Shown one piece after another: positions 25,246 to 34,821 of a DNA stretch of 64,000 nucleotides. Numbering within the stretch: position 1 is the first letter of the stretch; each line of letters begins with the position of its first letter. A program made the translations under genes and the position numbers. The notes beneath the pieces are model-generated. The model had not been told where the DNA came from. It did no database searches and worked only from the letters and a program-made list of their open reading frames with translations. Location of the stretch: assembly GCA_948467605.1 (NCBI GenBank), contig CAOKET010000001.1, positions 1-64,000 of the forward strand, read 5' to 3'. The DNA comes from an uncultured Mycoplasmatota bacterium (GTDB lineage: Bacteria; Bacillota_I; Bacilli_A; RF39; UBA660).

Positions 25246-26121
25246 TTAATTAATTTTTTTAAGTACAAATTGTCCATTATCTTGTTGTTCTTCTATAAAT
25301 TCAGTTTTAAATGTAATATCATTTGAGAGATTATCTTTTAAATTATAACTTACAATACATTGTGAGTTTTTACTTAAATTTCCAAGTTTAATGGTTATAT
25401 TTTTCTTTTCATGTTTAAAAAACATAATTTTTTCTAAATAAAGGTAGAGTTTTATTCTTTCAAATGGTCCATTAACTTTACCTATATTAATTAGATGTTG
25501 ATTTGCGAAATTCATTTTTAAATCGAATAGTGTATATAAATCATCTGTATTAATTCCAAAATGTTTACATACTAATTTTCTATTTGTCATTTCTTGATGA
25601 AGTATATTAAAAAAGTTAGTTAGGTTTGTGTCTTGTGGATAAATGTGTAAATATTTATCTATTTTTTCTATATATTCTGGTTTAAGTTGGATTAAATTTG
25701 GAAAGTTTTTATTAAGTGTTCTATATCGTGGTACTACTCCAAATTCTGTTGTTTTTAAACCATATTGATTATTAAAAAGGTCGTTTAATGGGTCTAGATA
25801 ATATAGTCCATAATCTCCTTCTACTACAATAGCGAATAGTGGAATTTTTGCACTGTTTGCCGCTGTTTTAAATGCTTTAATATTAAATTCTGCAAAAAGA
25901 TTAACATAAAAATCGGCTAAAGTGCTACATACAATGTATTTACCATTGTTTATAAAACCTAATTTGTATTGTCTATATTTTTCTTCATCACTTGCTAAAA
26001 AATAATTTAAGTCTCTTTCGAAAAAAGGTGCTAAACTAATATATAAATATCTTATAATGTAATCCTTTGGCCATGACTTATCCACTTTATTAATTATTTC
26101 TTTCATTTCGTTAGTAATCAT
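25246..26121 (-). CDS. Hypothetical protein, possible degenerate transglutaminase-like fold
   Basis: A 291-residue protein that I do not firmly recognise. Residues 50-120 resemble a transglutaminase/cysteine-protease core: IVCSTLADFYVNLFAEF at the Cys helix, then PLFAIVVEGDYGLYYLDPLND at the strand pair where His and Asp normally sit. The His position appears to be Phe, so catalysis is doubtful. The C-terminal 100 residues are beta-rich. It stands alone and convergent to the HExxH operon. Shine-Dalgarno AAAGGAG. Confidence 0.55.
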   Translation of the reverse strand: MITNEMKEIINKVDKSWPKDYIIRYLYISLAPFFERDLNYFLASDEEKYRQYKLGFINNGKYIVCSTLADFYVNLFAEFNIKAFKTAANSAKIPLFAIVVEGDYGLYYLDPLNDLFNNQYGLKTTEFGVVPRYRTLNKNFPNLIQLKPEYIEKIDKYLHIYPQDTNLTNFFNILHQEMTNRKLVCKHFGINTDDLYTLFDLKMNFANQHLINIGKVNGPFERIKLYLYLEKIMFFKHEKKNITIKLGNLSKNSQCIVSYNLKDNLSNDITFKTEFIEEQQDNGQFVLKKIN

Positions 26122-26263
26122 TTTTATCTCCTTTGTTGTTAGAATAACATTATAAATGATTTAAATTTATATGTAAATAGTAAATATATAGTTAGATAAT
26201 AAGGGTGGTAAGAAATTACAAGTATAGATGCATTATACTTATATTTATTTTTAAAGTTATACA

Positions 26264-26272
26264 TGATATAAT
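26264..26272 (+). promoter_or_regulatory. Extended -10 promoter of the FAD gene
   Basis: TGATATAAT lies 17 bases before the start codon region, leaving a very short leader with GGTGAT as Shine-Dalgarno. Confidence 0.6.
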
Positions 26273-26289
26273 TTATTTGGTGATTATGT

Positions 26290-27678
26290 ATGTATGATGT
26301 TGTAATAATAGGTGCTGGACCATCTGGTTTATTTGCTGCTTATGAACTTTCAAAGAAAAATATTAAAGTTGCTCTTATAGATAAAGGTGCTTTGGCGGAA
26401 AAACGAGCATGTCCTATTTCTAAAACTGGTAGTGAATGTAAGAATTGTAAGCCATGTTCAATTTTATCTGGCTTTGGTGGAGCAGGAACTTTTTCTGATG
26501 GTAAGTTAAACTTTATTCCTAAAATAGGAAAGTCAGATTTATTTAAATATATGAGTAAGAGTGAAGCGTATAAATTGATTGATGATACTGAGACAATATT
26601 TAATAAATTTGGCATGGATGCAGAAGTGTATCCTACAAATATGGATGAGGCTTTAGAGATTAAAAAAAAGATAACTAAGATTGGTGCAGATTTGCTTATT
26701 ATTAGACAAAAACATTTAGGTTCAGATAATCTACCTAAGTATATAGAAAATTTTACTAAATATTTAGTTGATAATGGAGTTGATATATATCCTAAATTTA
26801 ATGTATTGGATATAGAAAAGTGTGAAGATAATTCTTATAATATTATTTGTGAGAATAGTAATGGTGGGGAGAGTATAAAGTGCAAATATTGTATTGTAGC
26901 CCCTGGTAGAACAGGTGCTAAATGGGTTCAAAAAATTGCTGAGAAGTATAATGCAGAATATCTTTCACAAAGTATTGAAATTGGTGTTAGAGTAGAGGTA
27001 AGGAAACAGATATTGGAGGATATTACAAATATAATATATGATCCAACTATTTTTATTAAAACAGATACATATGGAGATGAAATTAGAACTTTTTGTACTA
27101 ATCCAGGTGGTTTTGTATCAAAAGAAAATTATGAAGGATATATATGTGTAAATGGACACGCATTAAAAAATATAAAATCTGAAAATAGTAATTTCGCATT
27201 TATTTCAAAGGTAACTCTTACACATCCAACTACAAATACTCGTGATTATGGTGAGTCAATTGCACATATCGCATCAGTATTGGGTGATGGTAAACCAATT
27301 GTTCAGACTTTAAAAGATTTAAGGAATGGTCGTCGTAGTGAATGGCATCGTATAGAGAAAGGCTTTATAGAACCAACTCTTAAGGATTGTGTTGCTGGAG
27401 ATTTGGCATTAGTTTTACCTTATAGGATAATAACTAATATCGTTGAGGGACTTGAAAAATTAGATTGTATTATACCAGGAGTTGCAAATGATGATACTTT
27501 ATTGTATGGTCCAGAGATTAAGTTTTTCAGTAATGAAATAAAGACTGATAATAAATTTAAGTTGGAAAACGAAAATCTTTATTTTGTAGGGGACGGTGCT
27601 GGTAAGGCTGGAAATATAGTTACAGCAGCGGCTACTGGTTTATTAGCGGCAAGAGATATAGTTGATAAATTTGGTTAA
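26290..27678 (+). CDS. FAD-dependent dehydrogenase, COG2509-like
   Basis: A 462-residue flavoprotein. The dinucleotide-binding GAGPSGLFAAYEL is at residues 8-20, followed by a Cys cluster (CPISKTGSECKNCKPC), GFGGAGTFSDGKLN, and a C-terminal FAD motif YFVGDGAGKAGNIVTAA. This layout is that of the large uncharacterised FAD-dependent dehydrogenase family; substrate unknown. Nudix and SET genes follow, the first only 32 bases away. Confidence 0.85.
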   Translation: MYDVVIIGAGPSGLFAAYELSKKNIKVALIDKGALAEKRACPISKTGSECKNCKPCSILSGFGGAGTFSDGKLNFIPKIGKSDLFKYMSKSEAYKLIDDTETIFNKFGMDAEVYPTNMDEALEIKKKITKIGADLLIIRQKHLGSDNLPKYIENFTKYLVDNGVDIYPKFNVLDIEKCEDNSYNIICENSNGGESIKCKYCIVAPGRTGAKWVQKIAEKYNAEYLSQSIEIGVRVEVRKQILEDITNIIYDPTIFIKTDTYGDEIRTFCTNPGGFVSKENYEGYICVNGHALKNIKSENSNFAFISKVTLTHPTTNTRDYGESIAHIASVLGDGKPIVQTLKDLRNGRRSEWHRIEKGFIEPTLKDCVAGDLALVLPYRIITNIVEGLEKLDCIIPGVANDDTLLYGPEIKFFSNEIKTDNKFKLENENLYFVGDGAGKAGNIVTAAATGLLAARDIVDKFG

Positions 27679-27710
27679 TATATTTAAATGATATGAGGTG
27701 TTTAGGATAT

Positions 27711-28241
27711 ATGGATAATTATGATATAGTTGATATATATGATGAAAATAAACAAAAAACTGGTAAAACTAAAATTAGACATAAAGATATATTAGAGAAT
27801 GGTGAGTATATTATAGGTGTTCAAGCCATTATAATTAATTCAGACTATGAAATTTTAATTAGTAAAAGATCCGAAAAAAAACGTGCATATCCTTTAATGT
27901 GGGAATGTAATGGTGGTGCACTTTTATCGGGTGAAACTTTTTTAGAGGGTATATTAAGAGAGATAAAAGAGGAATTAGGTATAGACTTTAATAGTGATGA
28001 TGCTGTATTTCTTAAGTCAGTAAAAAGGGAACATGAGTTTAAAGAAATATATTTATTTAATAAAGATATAGATATAACTTATATTAAGTTTTGTGATAAT
28101 GAGGCAATAGACGCTAAATGGGTAAGTATAAATCAATTTATGGATATGTTTAATAATAATGAGATTGTTCCTAATGTTGATTTTGGAATAGAAGAATATA
28201 ATAAATGTTTAGAAATTATTAATAAGAAGACAGATAAGTAG
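27711..28241 (+). CDS. Nudix hydrolase
   Basis: A 176-residue protein with the Nudix box GALLSGETFLEGILREIKEE (pattern GxxxxxExxxxxxxREhxEE) near residues 68-88. The N-terminus (IVDIYDENKQKTGKTKIR) resembles the Nudix subgroup containing YfcD and isopentenyl-diphosphate isomerase-like proteins. ATG 27711 is preferred to 27693. It ends in a terminator. Confidence 0.85.
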   Translation: MDNYDIVDIYDENKQKTGKTKIRHKDILENGEYIIGVQAIIINSDYEILISKRSEKKRAYPLMWECNGGALLSGETFLEGILREIKEELGIDFNSDDAVFLKSVKREHEFKEIYLFNKDIDITYIKFCDNEAIDAKWVSINQFMDMFNNNEIVPNVDFGIEEYNKCLEIINKKTDK

Positions 28242-28258
28242 TATTATCTGTTTTTTTT
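28230..28258 (+). terminator. Terminator after the Nudix gene
   Basis: ACAGATA (28230-28236) pairs with TATCTGT (28245-28251), followed by eight T; overlaps the stop codon. Confidence 0.85.
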
Positions 28259-28372
28259 AAACCATTGTTCTTTGAAATAGATTCATATATTATGTAGATT
28301 ATATTTTGTGGTATTTTTATGTTATTATAAAAATAATAATTATATTATTAAAAATTTATAGGAGTGATTTAT

Positions 28373-28888
28373 GTGTTAAAATCTATATTATCAAAAAAAG
28401 TTGAGGTAAGAGATACTAGTCTAAATGGTAAAGGTACATTTGCTATTGAAGATATAAAAAAGGGAGAAGTGGTTTTTATTAGAGGGGGTCATTTGTTGAC
28501 GAGAGATGAAATATTTCATTATACAAATGAAGATTGTCCAGATGGTTATTGGCCAATAACGGATGATGTATGGTTAGGTGCAATAAGTGAAGAAGAATTT
28601 CCTTATCAGAAAGTATATGTAAATCACTCTTGTAATGCAAATTGTGGTATTACAGGGGAAATAACAGTGGTAGCAATGAGAGATATTAAGAGTGGTGAAG
28701 AAATTACTCAGGATTATGGACTTTTAGATCATAATAGTTTTTCTTTTAAATGTACCTGTGGTTCAGAAAACTGTAGGAAAGTAATTACGGGTGATGATTG
28801 GAAAATAAAAGAACTTCAGGATAAGTATTATGATTATTTTAATAGTTATATTAAAGAAAAAATAGATAAAGAACGATTAAATAAATAG
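28373..28888 (+). CDS. SET-domain protein, possible lysine methyltransferase
   Basis: A 171-residue, nearly minimal SET protein. GKGTFAIEDIKKGEVV opens the domain; the SAM/substrate motifs VNHSCNANC and GEEITQDYG are intact, and a post-SET zinc tail CTCGSENC is present. The fold transfers methyl groups to lysine; a bacterial target is unknown. GTG at 28373 follows AGGAGTG; an ATG two bases earlier is out of frame. Confidence 0.85.
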   Translation: MLKSILSKKVEVRDTSLNGKGTFAIEDIKKGEVVFIRGGHLLTRDEIFHYTNEDCPDGYWPITDDVWLGAISEEEFPYQKVYVNHSCNANCGITGEITVVAMRDIKSGEEITQDYGLLDHNSFSFKCTCGSENCRKVITGDDWKIKELQDKYYDYFNSYIKEKIDKERLNK

Positions 28889-28945
28889 TGCTTTTAATAA
28901 GTTTATTAATTATATTGCTAATATAAATAATTATTTTACAATATC

Positions 28946-28978
28946 AATGTAAACATATACTAATGGTTTACATTTTTT
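28946..28978 (+). terminator. Terminator after the SET gene
   Basis: ATGTAAAC (28947-28954) pairs with GTTTACAT (28966-28973), followed by a T-run. Confidence 0.75.
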
Positions 28979-29080
28979 GCTTGAAAAATTTTCTAAAAAG
29001 AGATAACATCATTATTGTAAAAACACTTGCATATTTAAATGATTTGCATTAAAATATCCACTAAAAAGGAAGTATGTTTT

Positions 29081-32000
29081 ATGAAAAAAGTAAAAGATAA
29101 ATTTAATAAAAAAGGTAATTTGGCATTGATTGTGGTAGCAACATTATTTTTAACATTTATAGTAGTGTTGAATATTAATTTTATTAAAGAAGATATTCCA
29201 ATGCAATCCTTTAATTATTCATTCTCTAATACTTACTTATCTTATAATAAAGATGATGTTAGGTATTTATCAGATCTTAATTTTATTATGGATAATAACT
29301 GGTCATATAATGGTTGGGCTGGTCATAGTCTTCAAAAGGATAAGAATCAGGAGGGAACTCCATTAAGCCTTTTGATAGATGGTGAAAGACGTTATTTTTC
29401 CAAAGGTATAGGTATTCATGGAAAGGGGCAGGCAACTTTTGACATTTCAGCATTATCAACTGAATTTCCTCGTTTTATTGCTAAAATTGGAGTCGATGCT
29501 TCAAGGGGAAGTAACGGAAATATTTGGATTCAAATTTTAGTATCAAATAATGGTACTAATTGGACATCTCTATTAAAGACTGGAAATATGACTGGTACGA
29601 CAAATGCTGTAGATGTTGATGTAAATGTTAGTGGGTATAAATATTTAAGAATATATGTTGATCCAGTTGGAAGTAATGCTGCTGATCATGGTACTATTGC
29701 TAATGCAAGGCTAGTAAAAGCAAACTTCGATAAAAATTCAGTTGTATATGACAAAATAAAAACATATCAATACTATGATGAAATTTTGCGTACTCAAGAT
29801 GCTAGTTATAACTATAAAAATAACTATAGACAAATACTTGAGAGAGAATTTGTAAAGAAAATTGGTTATTGGAACATCCAAGATCTTGTAGAACATACTA
29901 AAGGTATGTATGAAACTATTGAATGGATTTTAAGTAATAATGAAACTATCGAGCAAATCATTGAAGTTGGAGAAATTTCTAATACTTTAACTTTTATGAA
30001 TGTTTTAAATGATTTATATACAAAAAATAAAGAAATATTAAATACTCAAAATGGTTATGTTTATAAAAAAATGATGATTGGTCTAGCAGCGGCTTATTCT
30101 ACTGATAGAATTATTTCACCACTTTCATTTTCTTTTCAAACCCCAACTTATGATTATATGGAACGATTTGAATTAATGAAACAATTATTTGATAATAATA
30201 AACTTATGAGAGTTAAAACTAATGCTCTATCGGGTGAATTTGTGGTTAATGATTGGTTTAAGGATTATCACGTTGAGTTAATGCGTATGGTTATGCAGGA
30301 TGGTACAAGTAATGGGGATCTTATATGGCTTAATGGTTTTACTAGTGAAAAACAAAGTGTAAGTTTCTATATGATAGGTTATGTTTCACCAGTTTATACA
30401 CAAGATAAGTTTTACGATGAGGCTAATAAAGAAACATATGACCAAAGATTTTATTTAACTAAATATGGGGTTCCATATGGACTTACAAATGGAGTCAAAG
30501 TTCCAAGATATTGGATGGTTTTTGCCAATGGTGGAATTTGTTGGAATGCTTCTCGTGTTGGTCAAAGTATGTATCGTGTTAATGGTCTTCCTGCTACTGG
30601 CGCTTATCAAGTGGGCCATGAATTATATATACAATATTATGAAGATGGAAATGGTAATGGATATTGGACACCAAGATATGGTAATTGGAGCGGTGCTGGA
30701 AGTACATGGGGTGGAGGAAATCCTTATCGTTATATATTCAACTGGAACAATAAATCTTTTACTGACAAACACATTAGTGGTTCTAAGGTAGCATCAAGTA
30801 CTGGTTACTTGTATTTAGGACAGGCAAATTTAAATAATTACGAACAATATAAAAAGTCTCTATATTATAATTTACTGGCTAATTCTTATACAGATAATGC
30901 TAAAAAGTTGGAAACTTATTTTAAGGCGTTAGAAATTAATGATTTGAACTTAGATAGTTATGATTATATTATTTCTCTTTATAAAAAAATGAGCGTTAAA
31001 AATGATGGTGGAACGATAACATCTAATGATTGGTATAATTTAGCAAATAAGATAATTGATGCATATACTTATTATCCTGTTGCAATGTTTGATTTATTAA
31101 AAGTTATAAGACCATATTTAGAAGGTGCTGAAAGATTAGATATTGATAGGCTTGAAAAGGAGGCTTTAACAAAGGCTACTCAAGCAACAACAAACGAAAC
31201 TATTCAAGTTGATGGTGTTAGAACACATGCTAGACAGCTTTTAGGAAAAGCACAACCTGATCCAATATCATTCTCATTTGATGGAGAAAATGCTGGTAAA
31301 ATAGTTAAAAACCCTAATTATTCTATTGCATATGGCTATAGTTTAGATGGTGGAAAAACATTCTCTAAACAAGTAATGGATGATTCGATTACTTTAACTA
31401 AAGAAGAGTTAGAACGTATTACTGCCGAAAATGATATTATAATTAATTTTATGGGATTGAGTTATACATTTAGAATTGATATTACAAAAGGTGTAATACC
31501 TTCAACTATTTATGCTAATGATTTGGAAAATCGTGTTGTAGGTGTAAATACAACTTTTGAATGGAGAAATTCCCAGAGTGATTCTTGGAAATCTTATAAA
31601 GATAAAAGTCCAGATTTAACAGGTGATAAAACTGTTCAACTTAGAGTAGGTGCAACTGGAACGAAACTTCCAAGTGATTATGTAACATATACTTTTACAC
31701 AGGATAATCAACCAAATACAAGAAAATATGTTCCCGTATCACATTTAAGCATACATGATGTATCTACTCAAGCGACAAATAATCAGGGGTCCGCTGCATT
31801 TGCAATAGATGGAAATTATAACACAAGATGGCATAGTGCTTGGAATGGAACAGACACTCAAAGGTTTATAACAATTAAGTTAGATAAACCTAGATATGTA
31901 TCTGCAGTAGAATTTGTACCTGCAGGTGGTGGTAATGGAAGAATTAATGATGGTACAGTTTGGGGAAGTATGGATGGTGTGACTTGGGAAAAGTTATCAG

Positions 32001-33286
32001 AAATGAAAAATATTACTTATCCAGTGCAAGCTAATACTAATGAACAGGCGATTCTTTATACTAAGAGTTTTGAAATAACTGATCCTAAAGAAGTACAATA
32101 TATAAAAATAGTTGCCGATAGAACAAATGGAAATTGGTTTACAGCACGTGCTTTCAATATTTATCAAGATTTAACAAAAAACTTACGTCCAACTGCAGGT
32201 GTAGGCTATAGTGAAACTGAACCAACAACTAAAAATGTAATAGCAAGACTAGTAAATCCAAGTACTAATATCACTATAACTAATAATGGTGGAAGTGATA
32301 CATATGTATTTACTAAAAATGGAGAATTTACTTTTGAGTTTATTGATGGCAATAATGTTAAAGGTACAACTACTGCTAAAGTAGATTGGATTGATAGAAC
32401 TGCTCCAACTGCTACTATTCAATATAGTACTACGTCATTTACTAATCAAACTGTTGTTGCAACTTTGAAACCTAGTGAAGATGTAATTGTTACTAATAAT
32501 GGTGAATATAGAATTGGTGATGATGGAAGTGTTCTTGATAAAGATGGGAATATCATAAATGGATATACAGTAGATAAAGATGGTAATGTTAAGGATTCTA
32601 ATGGTAATATGATTGCTAATATAAATACATTTACATATGAATTTTTATCAAATGGTGAGTTCACTTTCGAGTTTATGGATAGGGCAGGTAATAAGGGTAA
32701 TGCAACCGCTAAGGTTACTTGGATAGATCATGATGTTCCAACTGCAGAATTAAAGTATGAAAGGGTTGGAAACAAAGTCATAGTTCGTGTTGTAAATCCT
32801 AGTGAAAATATTACTTTTCAAAATGGGAATGGAGTTTACGAATTTAGTAAAAATGGTACTTATGACATCTATTTCTTTGATAAGGTTGGAAATGTTGGTA
32901 AAGTAACTGCAATTATTAATGGCTTGAAGGATAATACTAGTGATGGTAATCAAGATGTAAATACTAAACCAGATGATAGTAATAATATAAGTAATATTGG
33001 TGGAAACAATACTACTGTTAATAATAGTGATTACAATTCTGGAAATGATATGTTTGATAAAGATGATGATACTTCATCTGTTGAACCTACTGATCCAGAT
33101 AATCAAAAACCAAGCGAAAATGATAAGCCAAATGATAATAATCAAAATATTGTTAATAAAGAAGATACAAAAGTAAATAATAATGATAATAAAAAAGGTA
33201 TTTATATTGTTATCGCATCAATTGTAACAACTCTTGTAATTGTCATTATTGGCGCTTTTGTTGCTCATAAGAAAAAAACTTTATAA
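29081..33286 (+). CDS. Giant surface protein: NPCBM, transglutaminase-like, F5/8C and Ig-like domains
   Basis: A 1401-residue exported protein. A signal anchor (residues 11-33) precedes an NPCBM-like carbohydrate-binding domain (about 55-215) and a central region whose GGICWNASRVGQSMY...QVGHELY (Cys 487, His 513) looks like a transglutaminase-type Cys/His pair. Then come beta domains, an F5/8-type C (discoidin) domain (about 885-1030), three Ig-like repeats (about 1035-1285), an Asn/Asp-rich spacer and a C-terminal helix with KKKTL tail. No LPxTG. It probably binds host or dietary glycans at the cell surface. ATG 29081 follows AAAGGAAG. Confidence 0.8.
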   Translation: MKKVKDKFNKKGNLALIVVATLFLTFIVVLNINFIKEDIPMQSFNYSFSNTYLSYNKDDVRYLSDLNFIMDNNWSYNGWAGHSLQKDKNQEGTPLSLLIDGERRYFSKGIGIHGKGQATFDISALSTEFPRFIAKIGVDASRGSNGNIWIQILVSNNGTNWTSLLKTGNMTGTTNAVDVDVNVSGYKYLRIYVDPVGSNAADHGTIANARLVKANFDKNSVVYDKIKTYQYYDEILRTQDASYNYKNNYRQILEREFVKKIGYWNIQDLVEHTKGMYETIEWILSNNETIEQIIEVGEISNTLTFMNVLNDLYTKNKEILNTQNGYVYKKMMIGLAAAYSTDRIISPLSFSFQTPTYDYMERFELMKQLFDNNKLMRVKTNALSGEFVVNDWFKDYHVELMRMVMQDGTSNGDLIWLNGFTSEKQSVSFYMIGYVSPVYTQDKFYDEANKETYDQRFYLTKYGVPYGLTNGVKVPRYWMVFANGGICWNASRVGQSMYRVNGLPATGAYQVGHELYIQYYEDGNGNGYWTPRYGNWSGAGSTWGGGNPYRYIFNWNNKSFTDKHISGSKVASSTGYLYLGQANLNNYEQYKKSLYYNLLANSYTDNAKKLETYFKALEINDLNLDSYDYIISLYKKMSVKNDGGTITSNDWYNLANKIIDAYTYYPVAMFDLLKVIRPYLEGAERLDIDRLEKEALTKATQATTNETIQVDGVRTHARQLLGKAQPDPISFSFDGENAGKIVKNPNYSIAYGYSLDGGKTFSKQVMDDSITLTKEELERITAENDIIINFMGLSYTFRIDITKGVIPSTIYANDLENRVVGVNTTFEWRNSQSDSWKSYKDKSPDLTGDKTVQLRVGATGTKLPSDYVTYTFTQDNQPNTRKYVPVSHLSIHDVSTQATNNQGSAAFAIDGNYNTRWHSAWNGTDTQRFITIKLDKPRYVSAVEFVPAGGGNGRINDGTVWGSMDGVTWEKLSEMKNITYPVQANTNEQAILYTKSFEITDPKEVQYIKIVADRTNGNWFTARAFNIYQDLTKNLRPTAGVGYSETEPTTKNVIARLVNPSTNITITNNGGSDTYVFTKNGEFTFEFIDGNNVKGTTTAKVDWIDRTAPTATIQYSTTSFTNQTVVATLKPSEDVIVTNNGEYRIGDDGSVLDKDGNIINGYTVDKDGNVKDSNGNMIANINTFTYEFLSNGEFTFEFMDRAGNKGNATAKVTWIDHDVPTAELKYERVGNKVIVRVVNPSENITFQNGNGVYEFSKNGTYDIYFFDKVGNVGKVTAIINGLKDNTSDGNQDVNTKPDDSNNISNIGGNNTTVNNSDYNSGNDMFDKDDDTSSVEPTDPDNQKPSENDKPNDNNQNIVNKEDTKVNNNDNKKGIYIVIASIVTTLVIVIIGAFVAHKKKTL

Positions 33287-33302
33287 ATTAATAAAGTATA
33301 CT

Positions 33303-33340
33303 AAAACCTCTATTCAACTTTATATTGAATTGGGGTTTTT
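33303..33340 (+). terminator. Terminator after the surface protein
   Basis: A 15-base stem (33303-33317 with 33325-33339) with one T-G pair and one mismatch, ending in GGGGTTTTT. Confidence 0.85.
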
Positions 33341-33402
33341 ATAGTTTGTATATAATAAAACTTATAATTAATGTTATTTAGTACAATTTAATTTAGAAAA
33401 TT

Positions 33403-33411
33403 TGTTATAAT
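33403..33411 (+). promoter_or_regulatory. Extended -10 promoter
   Basis: TGTTATAAT, 23 bases before the small gene at 33435. Confidence 0.65.
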
Positions 33412-33434
33412 AGGATTATAGGGAGAGTGAAGTT

Positions 33435-33641
33435 ATGCCTGAAAAATGCAAATTAAAATATCTTAAAATTTGTAAAAATCAAGACTTAGTTTATGAAGTT
33501 ATTGATGAATGGAATATTTTTCTATATCAAAATATTTCTGCTTCTAAAGAAGAAAAAATGAAAATGTTAGAGCAGATTAAAACTAAAGATTTTTTGTTAT
33601 ATCAATCTATGAAAGAGGATATTAATGATGAATTATACTGA
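33435..33641 (+). CDS. Small hypothetical protein
   Basis: A 68-residue, helical, Lys/Glu-rich protein with no recognised domain. GGGAGAG precedes the start, and an extended -10 promoter lies upstream. It overlaps the next gene by 17 bases, so they are translationally coupled. A small partner or antitoxin-like cofactor of the downstream HExxH protein is possible but unsupported beyond the arrangement. Confidence 0.65.
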   Translation: MPEKCKLKYLKICKNQDLVYEVIDEWNIFLYQNISASKEEKMKMLEQIKTKDFLLYQSMKEDINDELY

Positions 33642-34821
33642 TCTTTTTTCTTCCTTTAGTGAGTACTTTATGGAATTAGATAAAATTTGTGAAGAAAAGA
33701 ACTGGGATGATATAACTATAAAAACATTAAGAAAGTGGCTTAGTTCTGTTTTGTATTTTTACAATCCAAATGATAATATTTTAGAACATCTTGGTGTACA
33801 TGAATATATAAATAATAGTTTAGAAAAATTAAAACAAGTAAAAGATATAAAAGTATTGAGATTAGATCAAGTAATTAGTAATCCTAATTGTTCTTTGTTT
33901 AAATATATTAAAAAAATACCTTTTGATAAAGATAGTTTTAAAATTAGATTATCAAAAAGGGGAGAATGTTTTATTTTAGATGAAAATGGCGATTATTATC
34001 TGTCAGTATATGGAGAGTGTCATCGTATGGATAAAACAATCGAATTATTGGATGAAGGGGGAGTAGAAAATCTATTTCATCATGAATTACAGCACATAGA
34101 TCAATATTATATTTATCCTTCTGAATTTCCTTTTGCAAGCGATATGCTGAAAATGTTATGTGAGGGTGAAGCAGAATATCATCGTTATCTTATAAATAGG
34201 GTTTCAAATTTCTTACCTATAGAGGAAAGTAGTATATATTATATTTATTATCTTGTATATACATTACTGATGCTTGTTATACCAAAGGAAATGCAAGAAT
34301 GTTGGAATTCAACATACAGATATAACACAGCCATCGTCTCTGACATTTTTAAGTACATATCTGATTCTGAAGTAAATAGAAAAAGATTTTCTCAATTATT
34401 TGCTTTGATAACTCTTATTGTAGCTTATTGCAATCCTCAAAATACAGAAGAAATAATTAATGCTTCAGTTGACACAAGTATGAATAGATACTTAGACTCA
34501 TTAGAAACTTTGGATCAAATTATTCAATCTGGAATAGAAAAGGGGAAGGGAGAGTACCAAAATAAAGGAGAATTGTCACGATATCAAATTTTAGGAGATA
34601 AATATTATAGAAAATACCAGTATTGTCAATTTGGGATAGAAATGAATAAAAAAATGAAACTATTATTAAGCCAGAGATTAACGTTTAAAGATCTTTTTAG
34701 ACAATTATTAGAAAGTACTATTTGTTTAATTAATCAAAATGAAACTGATTCTACGGAAAAATATTCTTTTATTGATAAAATAATAAAAAATAATTTATTA
34801 AATAATAAAAGAATATCCTAA
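33625..34821 (+). CDS. HExxH metalloprotease-like protein
   Basis: A 398-residue protein with LFHHELQHIDQ (HExxH near residues 153-157) and, about 29 residues on, CEGEAEYHRYL, which fits a gluzincin third-ligand Glu. Hydrophobic stretch YYIYYLVYTLLMLVIP near 207-222 could be buried or a membrane helix. It is not obviously paralogous to the 22.6/24.4 kb HExxH pair outside the motif. Family unknown. The coupled 68-residue gene precedes it. Confidence 0.65.
   Translation: MMNYTDLFSSFSEYFMELDKICEEKNWDDITIKTLRKWLSSVLYFYNPNDNILEHLGVHEYINNSLEKLKQVKDIKVLRLDQVISNPNCSLFKYIKKIPFDKDSFKIRLSKRGECFILDENGDYYLSVYGECHRMDKTIELLDEGGVENLFHHELQHIDQYYIYPSEFPFASDMLKMLCEGEAEYHRYLINRVSNFLPIEESSIYYIYYLVYTLLMLVIPKEMQECWNSTYRYNTAIVSDIFKYISDSEVNRKRFSQLFALITLIVAYCNPQNTEEIINASVDTSMNRYLDSLETLDQIIQSGIEKGKGEYQNKGELSRYQILGDKYYRKYQYCQFGIEMNKKMKLLLSQRLTFKDLFRQLLESTICLINQNETDSTEKYSFIDKIIKNNLLNNKRIS

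Noticed and set aside
30465-30791. Nested coding frame within the surface protein
   Set aside because: Overlapping frame in a Gly/Trp-rich region of a clear gene, no start signals.
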